Origin: Parus major
Lineage: Eukaryota > Chordata > Aves > Passeriformes > Paridae
Assembly (NCBI RefSeq): GCF_001522545.3
Contig: NC_031781.1
Coordinates: forward strand, 8,127,487-8,191,486
Reading direction: 5' to 3'
Length of the DNA stretch: 64,000 nucleotides
In this document: positions 15,301 through 27,800 of the stretch, piece after piece
How the letters are laid out: the number at the start of each line of letters is the position of its first letter
How positions within the stretch are numbered: position 1 is the first letter of the stretch
Position numbers and translations under genes: made by a program
Notes under the pieces: generated by a model
What the model was told of the DNA's origin: nothing
The model's input: only the letters and a program-made list of their open reading frames with translations
Databases searched by the model: none

Positions 15301-17249
15301 AGTCAGTTTTTTACTGCTACAAAACATCAAGGATATATCATGCATTACTTGTGCATGTATGCATATTACCTCTATGTGTACAGAGAAAAATGAAACACCG
15401 ATTCCCAAAAACATTCCAATTATGAAAAAAAGATTCACCATAGGGAACTGCAACCCACATTTACAATATTAGCAGAGGAAAATACCCAACGTGCATAAAT
15501 GTGTATCTAAATGCACATACAAACCCAGCAAGCTACATTTTGTTTCCCTTTGAACAATCATTGAAAGTTAAATTAGACATTTTTAGATTATTTATGCCCT
15601 TGAGAATTACCTCAATTCCACCACTTCATTTAATGCAAACTAGACATTTTTACTTTCTCTAGATAAAATGTTAAGATTTATTCATGCCGTTAACATACAT
15701 TAATTAGACACTACTTATAAATAACCTGCAATAAGAATAACTATTTGAATAGGATACAATTACTTAGGGCTTGTGTCTTTTCAATCAGTCAGTGTCCCTG
15801 CAGTGTTTAGAGTGGCAGAGGGGAAGTGGCCTGTGGTTAAACAGAGGAAATACCAAGGAATTTTAATAGAGCAAATAGTCTCTTTACTTCCTACAGGGTA
15901 CTACTTCAAAGGCAGCCCTGCTCCAGAGCAGACAATGTGTTAGAGGGGCCATCAGTCATTTAATAGAATGTCAAGTCTACTCAAAACTTACATGCAGACA
16001 AAGATAAATACCACATAACTGAGACAATGGGTACCATCCTGCAGTCATTACTCTAATAAATGCTGCCCTGCCTGCATTATGGTGGCAATCATGTGTAAGG
16101 GTGGAATTACAAAATCAGACCACAAAATTATGACTACACAATCAGACAAGGTAACTAATAAATTAGCTAGGGAAGTCTGAACGTGAAGCTGAAAATACAA
16201 TAAAACCATAAACTAGTACAAATATAAATAAGCTAAGATGGTACATTAGTTGTGAGCAAAAAAGACAAAGGGTGGCTATGCTAACTGAAAAGAATGTAAG
16301 TTTTGCTCATCTAAAAGTCAGTCAAAGTCATTGTATTAAAATTACATTGTGGCAGATTCCTGTTTAAAGCACACAATTATATTAACTATGTAAGCTAAAA
16401 AATAAATCCAGAACAAATTGCATCTGCATATTTCTGTAAACATCAATATACATTAAGTGAAGTACTATGACTTGTAACAGCGATATTTTACTTAATAGAA
16501 GATGCAAAACTTGACACGAATATACAGCGGTGCTATGAGCCTGTAGAGTACCCTGCCCACGTCTGGTGAAAGACATAAAAGACGTACTGAGCCAAAACAT
16601 TTTACTGCTAATTCTGTGAAAAAGACCTAATAGGAGAGTCTAAACCTGTAACTGCTCCATCCAACACAAAGGTTTAGATCTTAAGCTTTATCAGGGTTTG
16701 AAGTTTGTTTTTTCGCTCTTTTTTTACATATTTCCCGATGCTTTCACCTTTCTAAATCATGCCCTACAAACTTCTGAACTCTGTGTTGCAGCAACGTTCT
16801 CAAAGGATCTGATCTGAAACCAAGAAAATCCTTAGTGACAGTCTAACAAAAAGGAAAAGCAATGAAAGTCAGTTGTGTTCCCTCCAGTGTTCCCGGATCA
16901 CCACGCTTCAACTAAACCTGTAACCAGACATCAGGAGAAAGGAAACGAACAAACCAAAACACACAGCTCAAAACTTGATAAAAGTGTATTTTAAAAAATA
17001 AACAAGAAAAAGAACATGAAAAGCAACCGAGAAAAGTCTGACACCAGAAGCGGGAACAAAAAGCAAAGACCAGCAACAAAACGTTTATCACCTTCCTCCC
17101 CTCTTCCCCCTCCCGTAAATTTCCTACATCCTCTGTATAATGATCAGGCCCGGAGCTAAGACCCCAAGCCGGCCTCGAATCATTAAAATAACAAAGCCCC
17201 AGCGATCGCTTTTATCCAGGTCGGCTCGGGGAAGTGGAGAGCGCTGGTG

Positions 17250-18020
17250 GTAAAGGACCTGTTGAGTGACTTCTTCACACTCGCCGGCTACGAGCTGCCT
17301 CCCCCCTCGGCCAGAAACCAATAAATATCCCTGGCCGGGAAATGCCACCCTCTGTCCCGGCCGCAATTAACTTCCAGATGCAGAGCCCCGGGGCAGCGTT
17401 ATTTGTTGCAGAAGTGTCCCCAGGGCAGCCGCTCGCTCCCTCCCTGCTTCCCGCACTCGCGGAGCGGCCGCAGCAGCCCGCGGAACTCCGCGCCTCACGA
17501 AAGCCCCGGCCCGGCCCGGCCCGGCTGCCTGAGCGGGGAGCCGCAGCCCCGCTCCGCTCCACTCACCCTGCCAGCGCACGCATCGGCCGCCGGGCCCCTC
17601 CTGCTGCCTGCTGCTCCGGCGGCCGCAGCGAGCCGGGGACCGCCGAGACAGGCGGCGAGGGCGAGGAGGAAGGAGCCGAGCTGCAGCCCCGGTGCCATGG
17701 TCCGCAGCGAGCCCGGCGGGGCGGGGGCGGCAGCGCTGCCGCCGGGTGCGCTCCGGTGTGTCGGTGTGTCGGTCTGTCCGGGTGCCTGACTCTGCGGCTG
17801 TGTGTGCATGCGCGCCCGGCCCGGGGGCGGGGGGTTTGCCCGAGCCCCGGCCCCGCCGCCCCCGCCCCGCTCCCGTCCTGGCAAACGGCAACAATGGGAG
17901 GGAGCAGAATCCCCTCCGGCTGCTTTGCTTTGCTCCCTTCCCCGGGAGCCCGCAGTATGCTGGGCCTCCCCGCTCCCCGGGACAGCGGCGAGCTGCTGCT
18001 GCCTTCCTGCAAATAACGGG
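17250..18020. promoter_or_regulatory. IL17RD: CpG island over IL17RD exon 1 and promoter
   Basis: Base composition changes sharply from AT-rich intron to very GC-rich DNA dense in CpG. It includes runs of (ccggc) near 17505-17525 and GC-box-like motifs such as ggggcggggg near 17717 and clusters of ccccgccc around 17857-17875. The IL17RD start codon lies inside it, as expected for a CpG-island promoter. I see no TATA box. The start site probably lies somewhere between 17720 and 18000 but cannot be fixed from sequence. Several long open frames in this island are composition artefacts. Confidence 0.75.
17567..17698 (-). CDS. IL17RD: IL17RD coding exon 1 (signal peptide; gene partial)
   Basis: IL17RD (Sef) is a single-pass membrane protein with an extracellular region and a cytoplasmic SEFIR domain. 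It dampens FGF/ERK signalling and takes part in IL-17 receptor complexes. Only the first coding exon is in the window. The ATG at 17698-17696 opens 44 codons, beginning MAPGLQLGSFLLALAACLGG, a classic signal peptide: short N-region, hydrophobic core at residues 5-19, small-residue cleavage region near 24-28. The exon ends ...DACAGR before a donor gtgagt (17566-17561), in phase 0. The human protein also starts MAPWLQL and has a Cys-containing segment ending in Arg before GVGP at this point, as I remember it. The identification also rests on the neighbouring HESX1, which is the human neighbour. The remaining exons lie beyond the left edge. Confidence 0.9.
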
Positions 18021-18159
18021 GTCAAGCCACCACCTGGCCGAATTCCCATCTTCGTTCCGTGGTGCGGTACCTTATTCCTGATCCACTCACTACATTGCAA
18101 GGAAGAGAAGTATCAAGGAAGATCAGTCATAGATCTTTGACTTGATTTCATGCATTACA

Positions 18160-18478
18160 GAATCACAGAATCAATTTCACCTCTGAAACACCAAGTGCCG
18201 CATCCAATTTTTCCTTAAACACTTTCGAGGGACAGTGACTCCTCCATCTCCATCCCAAAGTCTAATCACCCTTACTGTGAAGAAATTCCTTCCAATGCCC
18301 AACCTCAACCTCCCCTGACACAGTTTAAGACCGATTCTTCTTGTCCTGTTACTGCCTGGGAGAGGAGACCCCACAGCCTACGATCTCCTTTCAGGTAGCT
18401 GTAGAAGGTGATAAGGTCACCTCTAAGCCTCCTCTTCTCTGGGCTAAACAACACCTGCTCCCACAGCTACTCTTTAAT
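18160..18478 (-). mobile_element. CR1 LINE fragment
   Basis: The plus strand begins 'cagaatcacagaatc' and continues with typical reversed CR1 3' sequence: a 'gacagtgactcctccatctc' segment, 'gaagaaattccttccaatgc', then 'taagcctcctcttctctggg'. The element is therefore minus-oriented and 5'-truncated. Internal changes and indels suggest an old copy. It sits just upstream of the IL17RD promoter. The 18177-18374 minus open frame falls inside it and is not a host gene. Confidence 0.88.
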
Positions 18479-18754
18479 TAAGGAACACAAGCTGGAAGAC
18501 TATACTATCATAAAATTTTCAATTGCAGAAAATGCAAAGGAAGTGGTACATGGCAATAAATATTTCAACGCTTTCAACTGAAGTTAATTCTGATTACATG
18601 TTTTGATGAAAACACTTTTCTTTAAAATAAAATAAATCCCAATTCTGATAAATATCAAATGTAAGGTGATCTAATATACCAGTAAATTACATCAATTTCC
18701 ACCCCTTTGTCTCAAAGTCACATAAGAGACAGAGCAGCCTAAGGCTCCACCGAG

Positions 18755-18870
18755 GCACAGGATGATTCAGCTTGGAAGAGACCCCAGCGGTCTCTCGGCC
18801 TAACCCTCTGCTCAAAGTAGACCTAACTTCAGTTTAGATTAGACAGCCCAGGGCCTTGTCATACATCACT
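18755..18870 (-). mobile_element. CR1 LINE fragment (short)
   Basis: 'ggatgattcagcttggaaga' followed by 'gaccccagcggtctctcggc' and a 'cagcccagggcc' tail resembles the reversed 3' 110 bases of a CR1 copy. It is more diverged than the 18160 copy and separated from it by about 280 bases of unrelated DNA, so it is probably a separate insertion. Confidence 0.7.
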
Positions 18871-21800
18871 TGTACGTATCACTTAACTCCAGTTATTTTG
18901 AAAACCTTGATTTTAGTACATTCTGTTTGCTATGATTCATCTTGGACAAAAACATCATCCTAATGGAGCAGACAAACACATCAGTATTTTGTAAAAGACA
19001 TTACAGTTTGGATTGAAGTAGTATGTAAAACCACCACTCAGGCAATCAGCTGAAATGAAACATAACCAGCTGGTAATTTTTAACTACTATTGGTTTTACA
19101 CCTAACATAGGTTTTCCATCCTTTGTGACTAGTGGTGAAAATAATACAATAAAGCTTTCTTAAACTGCTTGTTTAAGTTGATGGATAACAGCCCTGGCAC
19201 TGTTACCTTTGAAAACAGGTTTGTGACTTTAGGATGGCCATAGCTCTTCATTGTTTTGCCATTAAACACTTTCTTTTAGCAAAAATTGGAGATGAGGCCA
19301 TAGTTCTTTGCAGCTCTGGCATCAAAAAGTTCTTACTTTTGATGCCCCTGCAGGCTGAAATTCTGAAAAAGGTGATATTAAATCTCTAGGTGAAATTCCA
19401 CTGATTTTATGATGAGATGTGCTTGATGGTCGAGTACATCCAGGCGAGAATGGAAGTTTAGCACATTTTCTCACTACATACCACACACTTCTGTCAGGGT
19501 ATTCCTGCTTTACTTTCTCATTGCGTTACTCAGAAGTGATCTAACAGGCTTGAAATCTATCTCAGCGTTTTTCTTTTTAATCATAAAAAGATGAACTGCA
19601 TAAAACATGTAAATAACTAGTCCTTTTACGTTTGAATGAATTACAAAGGACATAAAATACCACAGCATCATGGCCAAAGAAAGGAAGACATATGTACAGT
19701 TAATTTACAGGTCAATAAATACCTCTGCTTCCCATAGCCACCTATGACAAGCAAGGATTCCCTGTTGAACATGCCAGTGATCTGCAATTAAATCTTCTAA
19801 ACCATGGGGAAAACTGTTTGGCTTTTTCTGTTAACTGAGATCTAGACTGTTGGAGAAGCTGTAATTTTTTAGTGAAGACAAAATTGGCATTATCTGAGTT
19901 ATTGATGCATTAGCCTATGATATTTTTAACAAAAACAGACCCACAACAAATAGTGCCAATGCCTTGGTAGTAGAATAACCAAAGAACTCACAGCTGCCAC
20001 TGGTTACAGTGGCAGTATCCAGAAAGCAGCAAAATGACTGGTCATATCTACTGAGACCTCAAACCTAGCAGCACAAAGCAAAGATGCCATCTGACAAAAC
20101 CAGCATTGATACTTCCTTCCCAACACTTCAGCCTGAGCTAATAACAAAATGACACGTCTGGAAAGCAATTCCTCCATACTGTCACCACCTTACTCGGTGA
20201 GTGCTCTGACTGAATACAGAAGGATTGCATTGCTTTGGATCCATTTAGAATAATTTCCACTGAAATCTTTGGTGGAAAACAGTAGTGGAGAGGCAGGAAT
20301 AAAATTACTGCAGTTAATGTTTCTAACTGGAGTCTCAAAATTGCTGTGAGCACATGGAAGGGCAAAAGTGGCTGTGGGGACTATATGTCTAAGTTCTTTT
20401 GTCCTTTTTACAACAGTCTCTTGTTTCTGAGTAGTACAGAATGCATAATATCCAAAAGTCATGGGTATCAATATCCTGCATTCTACAGCTGGTTTTGGTT
20501 GCCACTGTCCCTTCTTGCTTAAAGCTAAAATTTTTTTTTTCTTCCTTCCCCTTTCTGAGCAGCTGTTCCCAGATGGAAGAGACAGTGAGAACTTAGCAAT
20601 TCCTATAAAAACATGAACTCATGTACCAAAGATTTCTGATAATATGGTTTAAAATTCCCTATAAAATCTTCCTATTGCTCAGCAAAAATTCATTATTGGA
20701 CTTGGAAGCTGTATGCTCCATCCATAGTTCATATTTCTAGCACTGAATTTTCTCCCAAGAGAGACTGACATTTATTGCAAAAGAAATCATTCAAGCAGCT
20801 AATTTTGGGGCAGGAAGCATGCATCAGACTTGCAGAGTATTCAGCTAAGTCAGACAATCATGACTACTGTAATATCACAATATTTCAATAAGTCAATAAC
20901 TCCTGTTACAGACAGATACTGCCCACTGCTAGGAAATAAGATGCAGTGAACCAAGCAGACAAAGTGCTAAAAGAGATCCCAGAACAGATATCCCTCAATG
21001 TCTTCTGGAGGGTCTTCTGGAACTTCATCTGGCAGATGAAGGCAGAAAGTCAGCTCTATTGAAAGTACACATTTACATGAAACTGTCCCATTTCCATGGG
21101 GATGGTTTATCTATGGGACGAGCACCAAGCATAAAATAGAGGAAGAACCATCTTCCCAGGATCAAACATTAAGAACAAAACTAAGAAGTGTGAAATAGAT
21201 GTGGACACTCCCAGAAAGGGCATGAAAATTCCCACCTCTGTCAGGGGTCACAAAAATTCTCTTTCCATGGAATCTTCTGTATTATAACATGCAACAGTTT
21301 CAAATGATCTGACCAGGCTCAAGTGAAAGGTTATCAACTGATAAGAAAACAACCTCAAGCCATAAAATTAAATTGAAACTTGAATCAAATCTATCAATTG
21401 TTATGAATACCCATCTTGTCCAAGGCAACTGTTAAATCATTATCCCTTGAGAAATGCGACAAAAATTCACGAAACACAGAGGTGTCAAAGAAAAATTTGT
21501 ATTACCAGTCTCATTTTATAGATGGGAAAACTTATGTACCAAGTCAAAAAGATGCTTGCTTTTATGTCTTGCACACATGCTCAGGGCTAAACCAATAATT
21601 AGATTTGGAGTCAGGAAAGACTACACCTCAGCAAGACAGGAAAAGACCCCTGTGTGTAGCATTCTTTGGTTTTAATTTGCTGCTTTCTGCAGAGACACAC
21701 TCTGCTTGCTAGGGTCATCCAGATGGCATCAGTGGGTGCAAGCCTCCAGAACAATTCCACTCCAGTGGCTGCTTCTCTCTCAGGAATGGCAAAGAGCAGC

Positions 21801-24640
21801 CAGCAGGCTGTCCTGGCAGCCAGCTGCCTCCTGCTGTGGCCACACATTTATTGGCACTTCTGGAGTAGCTGCTGCTGTGTCCAGATGGGAAAGTGGAACT
21901 AGATGCATGAATTCCACTTTGACACTGGCAGCCACCATTTCTATAAGAAAATGCTTTGCAACAGGTCCTGAAACTGAGCATCCAGTCCACCCTGCTGACT
22001 AAGCCAGACTTTCCAGAATCCCACAACGCATACCAGCAGGGATGTTTCTCTTCTGCTCTCTTTTTTTGTCACAGTGTCATGTTTGAGATTTTTCTCAAAA
22101 ATATCAAGTCTGTCTCCGGATATTTGGGGATGTTTTGAGACTTGTAGAGTTCAGAGAGAAGGGAGTGAATGGTCTTGTGACCTTTCTGGATGACTTAATC
22201 TCTTCTACAGGAAATTACACTTAATGACTAGAGAAGTTTAAGTCCTATATTCCTAGAGGCTCAAGTCAGCATCAGATGTAGGAGTATGTTATGGTGAAAA
22301 GGAAATGACTGAACTAAACCAAACAGCTATTATATGAAAATTACTTCTGATCACCATCAAATTAACAATTTGTCAGTGATCCATGGATGCAAATCTTCAT
22401 ATAATGTTACCTCCCTCCCCAGACCTCACAGTTGCCTATATTATATAGAGGCCTCCTCCTTCTTCTACTGTCAGAAAATGTTTGCAGTCAAATGTCAACT
22501 TTTTGTATCTCTGTTTAGTTTTGTATCTGTTTATTCATATGAATATAATAAAGGAAATTCTCTAAGATTATTCAACTTAGTGATGTGCCTCCTAGCACAC
22601 TCCTCCCTGCTCCAAAAGCACACCAAAGTGACTCACCCTGTGGCCACATGTTGTTTCTGAGGGAGCAAGGCAGGACTGCATCTTTCAGCAGCAGTCTTCT
22701 CTTACACCGGATTAGGTGTAATACGAAACTGCACTTTTAAAGAAGAGTAGATTTATGATGCAAAGAAAATTAAAAATTGCATGGATGAGTCATTTTTCAA
22801 TAAAAATTCTGTTGAACTGGTTATTCTGAACCAACAACTGTATCCCCAAAGTTATCTATTATTATACTTTAACAAGTGAATAATTTGTAATGTTCAATTG
22901 TAAAATAATGTATTTCTGCAATATAGAAGTTTTATCTCAAACAGCTATTAAAAATGCAAAGATCCTCACAATGCAGTTTGAATAAATGCCAGAAATCATA
23001 ATGAAGTAACATCTTGACAAAAGTTTCCAGTTTTAATTCTACTCTCAACCCTTTCTTATTGCAGCACAATGCTTCCCATGCAGACAGCCTGTCATTTTCC
23101 TTCTGCAGGGAAATACGGGGGAGGGAGGTGGGGTGGGAGAACAACCCTAACCTGATTTAACAGTCTATTGTGCAATTCAACAGCATCCTGTGGCAATGTC
23201 TGCAAAATTAATCCTAGCACACTAAGGGACCCCTCACTGAGCATAACCTGCCTTAAACCCTTTCCCATTTAACTGAGGGAGAGCTATTTGCTCAAGCACT
23301 TTGGGATGACATCATTTGTTATTTGAGGCCAAAAGCTAAGGGTAATTAAGGGTAAAGAAAATGTTCTGAATTTTTTTGCAATTAAAATGCATAGAGACAC
23401 TTGTAACAGACACCACTGCAGAACAATAGAAACATGACTGGAAGAATTAAAAAAAGTCTGACTATTGTGCAACTAGTGTGGAAGAAGATTGGAAAGCCCT
23501 TCATCAATAGCACCTCATTCTACTCCCACAAAGGGAAATTCACAAACAAAAGGAAATACAAAGGCTGAAGGCATATGGAAATTGCTTTGTTTATATGATA
23601 GATATTCCCCAAAATATTCCAGTGTAATTTTAAAAAACTTTATAACAGATTCACAAAAGAATGCACAGCAATTCTACATGACAGGGCTAAAAAAAAAACA
23701 GAGGAAGGGCCCTGCTAGAAATCACAATTGTTGCTGGCAGCTCTACCTCTCCTGAAAACAAACTCATGGTTCTTTTTCTCTACAGTCTGGCATATTATTT
23801 TAAAACACAAATTTGAAGCAGTTGGATATCAGGATTGAGTTAGCTTGTTTTTGGAAAGAATAAGGTAAATATGCGGATAATAACAGACTGAAATGCAGTA
23901 AACAAGATTTTTTAAGACTCCATGGAAAGTTAAAGACTGTTAAATTACAATAGATTAATATTATTTCTTTCTAGTTAGATTCTAATAGTAACAACCACTG
24001 AAAGTACCAGTACTCCTAAACCATAAATTGTGGTAAAAATAACTGTCCAGGATTATATGTTCACAAAGGAAAGAAGAAAAAGACTGGATCAGTTTTTTTA
24101 ATTTAAACAAAACATCCCCAAGAAAAGATTTTCCATGTAGCCAACTTAAGGTTACAAAAGTCTCAGCATTCTAAGGGCAGTGCTGACACCTTCTAAGAAT
24201 ACTTCCCTCTGACTTCCTTTCTCTGCCACAATGAATTAGAGCAAATTGCAGGAATGTTGTCAGATAGCCACATCCCATAGCACACAATGAGATGCAACTC
24301 TGAAGTTAGAGAATCTACAAATATTTGAATCATGACAGATGGATACCATAATGTTTGAATATTTTGCTCTGACTGGATGCTTTGAAAAGCAATAAGAATG
24401 GTTAAGAAGTGCACAATATTAAAACAGTACTAAGTAATTTCTTATCTTTCTAATGTGATGAAAAAACGAAAAATTAAAATCTGGTGGCAATAAGTGTTTC
24501 TGCCCGGCAAATATTTGCATTGACAACACTGTATTTATTATCACAGAAGAATTAGATTAGTAGATATTGTACCAGAAGTCATTCTAAGTTTTATGCCACA
24601 ACAAGTGGGGTTATTTTAGAACTGCAGGATAATTTGTCAA
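18871..24640. other. Intergenic DNA, IL17RD-HESX1 (part 1)
   Basis: AT-rich non-coding DNA. Open frames are short and show no family signature or splice-joined continuation. The 21600-22030 stretch is slightly richer in GC and has several overlapping frames on both strands, but none looks like a protein I know. A G-quadruplex motif at 23117-23137 is listed separately. I see no RNA gene. Confidence 0.6.
23117..23137 (+). other. Predicted G-quadruplex motif
   Basis: The run gggggagggaggtggggtggg contains at least four tracts of three or more G separated by loops of 1-4 bases, the canonical G4 pattern. It is isolated in AT-rich intergenic DNA about 8.7 kb downstream of HESX1's start and has no nearby start codon. 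A role is not evident. Confidence 0.6.
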
Positions 24641-24645
24641 AAGCT

Positions 24646-24868
24646 TTCACAGAATCATTTAGCTTAGAAAAAAACCTCTATGACCAAGTCCAACCTTTGA
24701 CCAATTATCACACTATGAGGCAGACCATTGCACTAAATGCCACATCCAGTGGTTTCCTGAGCATGTCCAGGGATGGCAATTCCAGCATCCCCCTGGGCAG
24801 CCTGTTCCCATGTTTAACAACCCCTTCTGTGAAGAAATTCTCCCTGAGAATTCCTTTCTGGAATGTGA
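24646..24868 (-). mobile_element. CR1 LINE fragment
   Basis: Clear reversed CR1 3' sequence: 'cacagaatcatttagcttag', 'ccaagtccaacctttgacca', 'gcactaaatgccacatccag', 'ccagggatggcaattccagc', 'ccctgggcagcctgttccca' and 'ctgtgaagaaattctccctg'. It is the best preserved of the minus-oriented copies in this window, 5'-truncated at about 220 bases. The plus open frame 24634-25092 runs over it and is spurious. Confidence 0.92.
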
Positions 24869-27800
24869 AAATATTCTCCTACCATAAATTGACAGTGATG
24901 GGCAGTCTTACACAGAGTCATAACAGCAGTCTAAATTCATTTAGAGGCAAGATTTTAAAAGTTTGGCTGTTCAGAGTATCAAAAATATTAAGCACCCAGC
25001 AATCACTAAGTTCTGTTTTTGAGAATATTGAGCAGTCAGAGCTTTGGAAAATCAGGCCTGACATCGAGCATTTGTATGCCTGCAAAACATAAATTCGGTG
25101 ACAAATACTCTGTAGTTGGAAGGATCAGTCAGTCCCCTGGGGGCATCCTGTGCCCACCGCCCCGCTGCAGAGAGTGGAATGGAACCCCCAGAACTCCTGG
25201 GGCTGTCGTTACTAAATCCAGCCATAGAGGGCAGAAGCAGCCCAGCACTTTTCTAGGCAGTTCAAATACAGATTAAAAATATTTCAAAATATATGACTTT
25301 AAAGCCTGTCTTTATATGGAAAAGCCAAATAAATAGCCAGCAATTTTTAGTGCAGAATACTTTATCTACTATCTTCTTAACTTCCTTAATATGGCATCAT
25401 TCATAGAAACTGAATCCCATGATAAATTTTTAAGTATTACTATGATCCATACAATAAAATTCTAAAGATTTAAAGTATTACATCTATCATTAAAATATTT
25501 TTTTTTCATTTTCATTTAATATATAAAACATAATTTGGTTATACAGACAAGAGAATGCCCCAGAATCTAGAAATTGTGGTCAGGCATTTAAAACTTTAGA
25601 AGCAATAAAATGTCATGGACTGGTAAAATAAAAACTCAGTTCTAAGAAAGCAAGAAAGAATCAGAGGAAAAGAAGGTAAAATAATTGAGTTGATGCAAGG
25701 TTATGGATTTTTTTTTTAAAGGCCACAATGAGATAATGAGTTTGAAACATGCAATTTAAAAATTGCAAAGTCACAAAATTTTATAGTGATTAAAAACAAG
25801 ACTAATGACATAGATAATTTTTAATGAGGGGGACTATCTTATACCACCTGCCTACTTCTGTCCTTTTACCTCCAAATTGCACAAGATTAAGGAAAACAGT
25901 AACAGACCATACTCATGGTGTTCTCAAGCCATCCTAGTGGCAGAGGAAAACCTGGTTTAGGAGCTAGGAGAAAAAAAATCCTGGAACATAAATGCAGAAA
26001 GAATGAATACTTACTTCTTTTTAAGTCTAGGTGTATCAATTTTACTGGTCACACATACACATCCTTACAACATCCCAAGCCAGATGACCCTCCTTGAAAT
26101 TTAATATCAAAAGCATTACTTGCACCGTTGTGATTCCACAACATAATCTGTTATTATCAAATATATATATAAGATATTCTAAATAGCTCATAAAAAATAA
26201 CAGAATGTGGTTTTGATTCAAGATGAATCCATTACACAAATAACAGGACATGAAATAATAATTCAGGTCAACCACTATAGCTCCAAAGTATTTTTGAAAA
26301 TAAAATACCTAATATTTCCCGTCCAATTATGTAATATTAAGTCCTTTAAAATGAAGGGATAAAGATCATCAACCTAACAATTATTAGGGAAATGAAATTA
26401 ATCCAAGGAATAAAAAAGTTGTTTTACAACTAATTTCTAGGAAGTTTTGACTTCATGATTGCTAAACCTGAGAGTTGATCTCAATCATTTAAGATCAGCT
26501 TATTTTCATGTTAGATAAACTGAAGGTATTTGCAAATTATTTTCACTGCTTTTATATGCTTATGTTAAAATCCAGTCACATAAAAAGTGCTGGATTATTT
26601 TTAAAGTCACATTTCCTTCAAATAATACTTTGAGCAAAATGTCAGTCTTCTTACATACAACTATAAAACTCACAGGTTTCATCTCTTCAGAAGTATTTCC
26701 AATACAAAACATTGAACAAGTAGAAAAATGTAGATGTATCCACAAACAAGAAAAATCATAGTTTGCTAGTGTGCTGGCTTGCTATTTGTAAGCAGTGACT
26801 TGACTGAATAATTGCAAATGGAAAGTGTTAAATGACAATTTAATGAATACTGTTTCAATCTGGGTCTTGATGCTAACACTGAAGCTCTAAACCATGCTTT
26901 TATGTATGCTTCAAGTAACATCACAACAGAACTTTCAGAGCACTGGCCCTTTGGTATCAATTACTGTGAATCTGCTTTTAGACCATAGGCATAGCTCAGC
27001 TTTTTTGGACAACACTGGGCATTGCTGAAATTTGTAGTCAAAAAATTTAATATGGAGACAGTAATTAAGAGAAGAAATCAATTTAAAACAAATTATTATG
27101 CAGCCCATCATCCCAGTTAGGGTCACAGGTACTAGACCTATCTCAGGAAAACACTGCTAGAATATTTAAGCTCCATTACAGTCAGAGACAGGGCCAGTAT
27201 CAACAGAGCCTAAATTGTACCTGTTGATGGCTGTTGACACGGCAGCTTGACCATATTAAGAGTGAGAGAGTTCTTTGCTGGAACAGTTTTTTACCCATCT
27301 TACTCAATGCCTCAGCTTATCACAAGGGTCAAATGATCACTGGAGCCAAAGTAAGGCAACATGGCTGGAAGCAAAGGTTGCAACTTCATGAGCTTAAGCC
27401 AGAGCTAGAACAAAAAAGGTTTATTATGCTCTGAAGGGCAGAGAGACAAACAGAAACACTGCAAGGCAAAGCATGCGAAACTGGAGCAGGGCTGGATTCC
27501 AGCATCCAGGGTGGCCTCTGCCGACGGCCTGGCAATGCACCCGCAGGAAACAGAACTGTCACTCACATTGCCAAGGGAGCCCTGCATTGCAAGGGAGCAG
27601 CGACAAGACAAAGACCCCGCGAAGTCCAGACGAATACTTTACAAGGTGGAAAAAAATCCAGCTGCATTTGAGAAAGTGATGGGCACAATTTAAACGCATG
27701 CTGGTCAAAGTAGGTGTAAAGTGAGAGTCTCTTTTTTCACTTGCTGATTCCTTTACTCTGGGAAGAACAAGCTAAGCCAAATTAATCAAATAATGCAACT

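Larger units (their letters stand above)
1..17566 (-). other. IL17RD: IL17RD intron 1 (3' part, runs off the left edge)
   Basis: This is AT-rich DNA downstream, on the minus strand, of the donor at 17561-17566. I looked for the expected second exon (start of the extracellular domain, rich in Asn and Cys) in the minus-strand open frames and did not find it, so the rest of the gene lies left of the window. Open frames here are short (about 130 codons at most) and resemble nothing I know. The only mobile-element trace I can name is a very short CR1 3' end near 9135. Two stretches, about 9230-9620 and 11120-11460, are more GC-rich than their surroundings, but I cannot identify them. A long first intron is also a feature of human IL17RD. 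Confidence 0.8.

Noticed and set aside
17342..18100. Several overlapping frames of 95-224 codons on both strands around IL17RD exon 1
   Set aside because: They arise from very high GC content, where stop codons are rare. The products are Pro/Ala/Arg/Gly-rich with no domain; only the 44-codon IL17RD exon is supported.
24634..25092. 152-codon plus frame as a gene
   Set aside because: Its first half is reversed CR1 sequence and the rest matches nothing.
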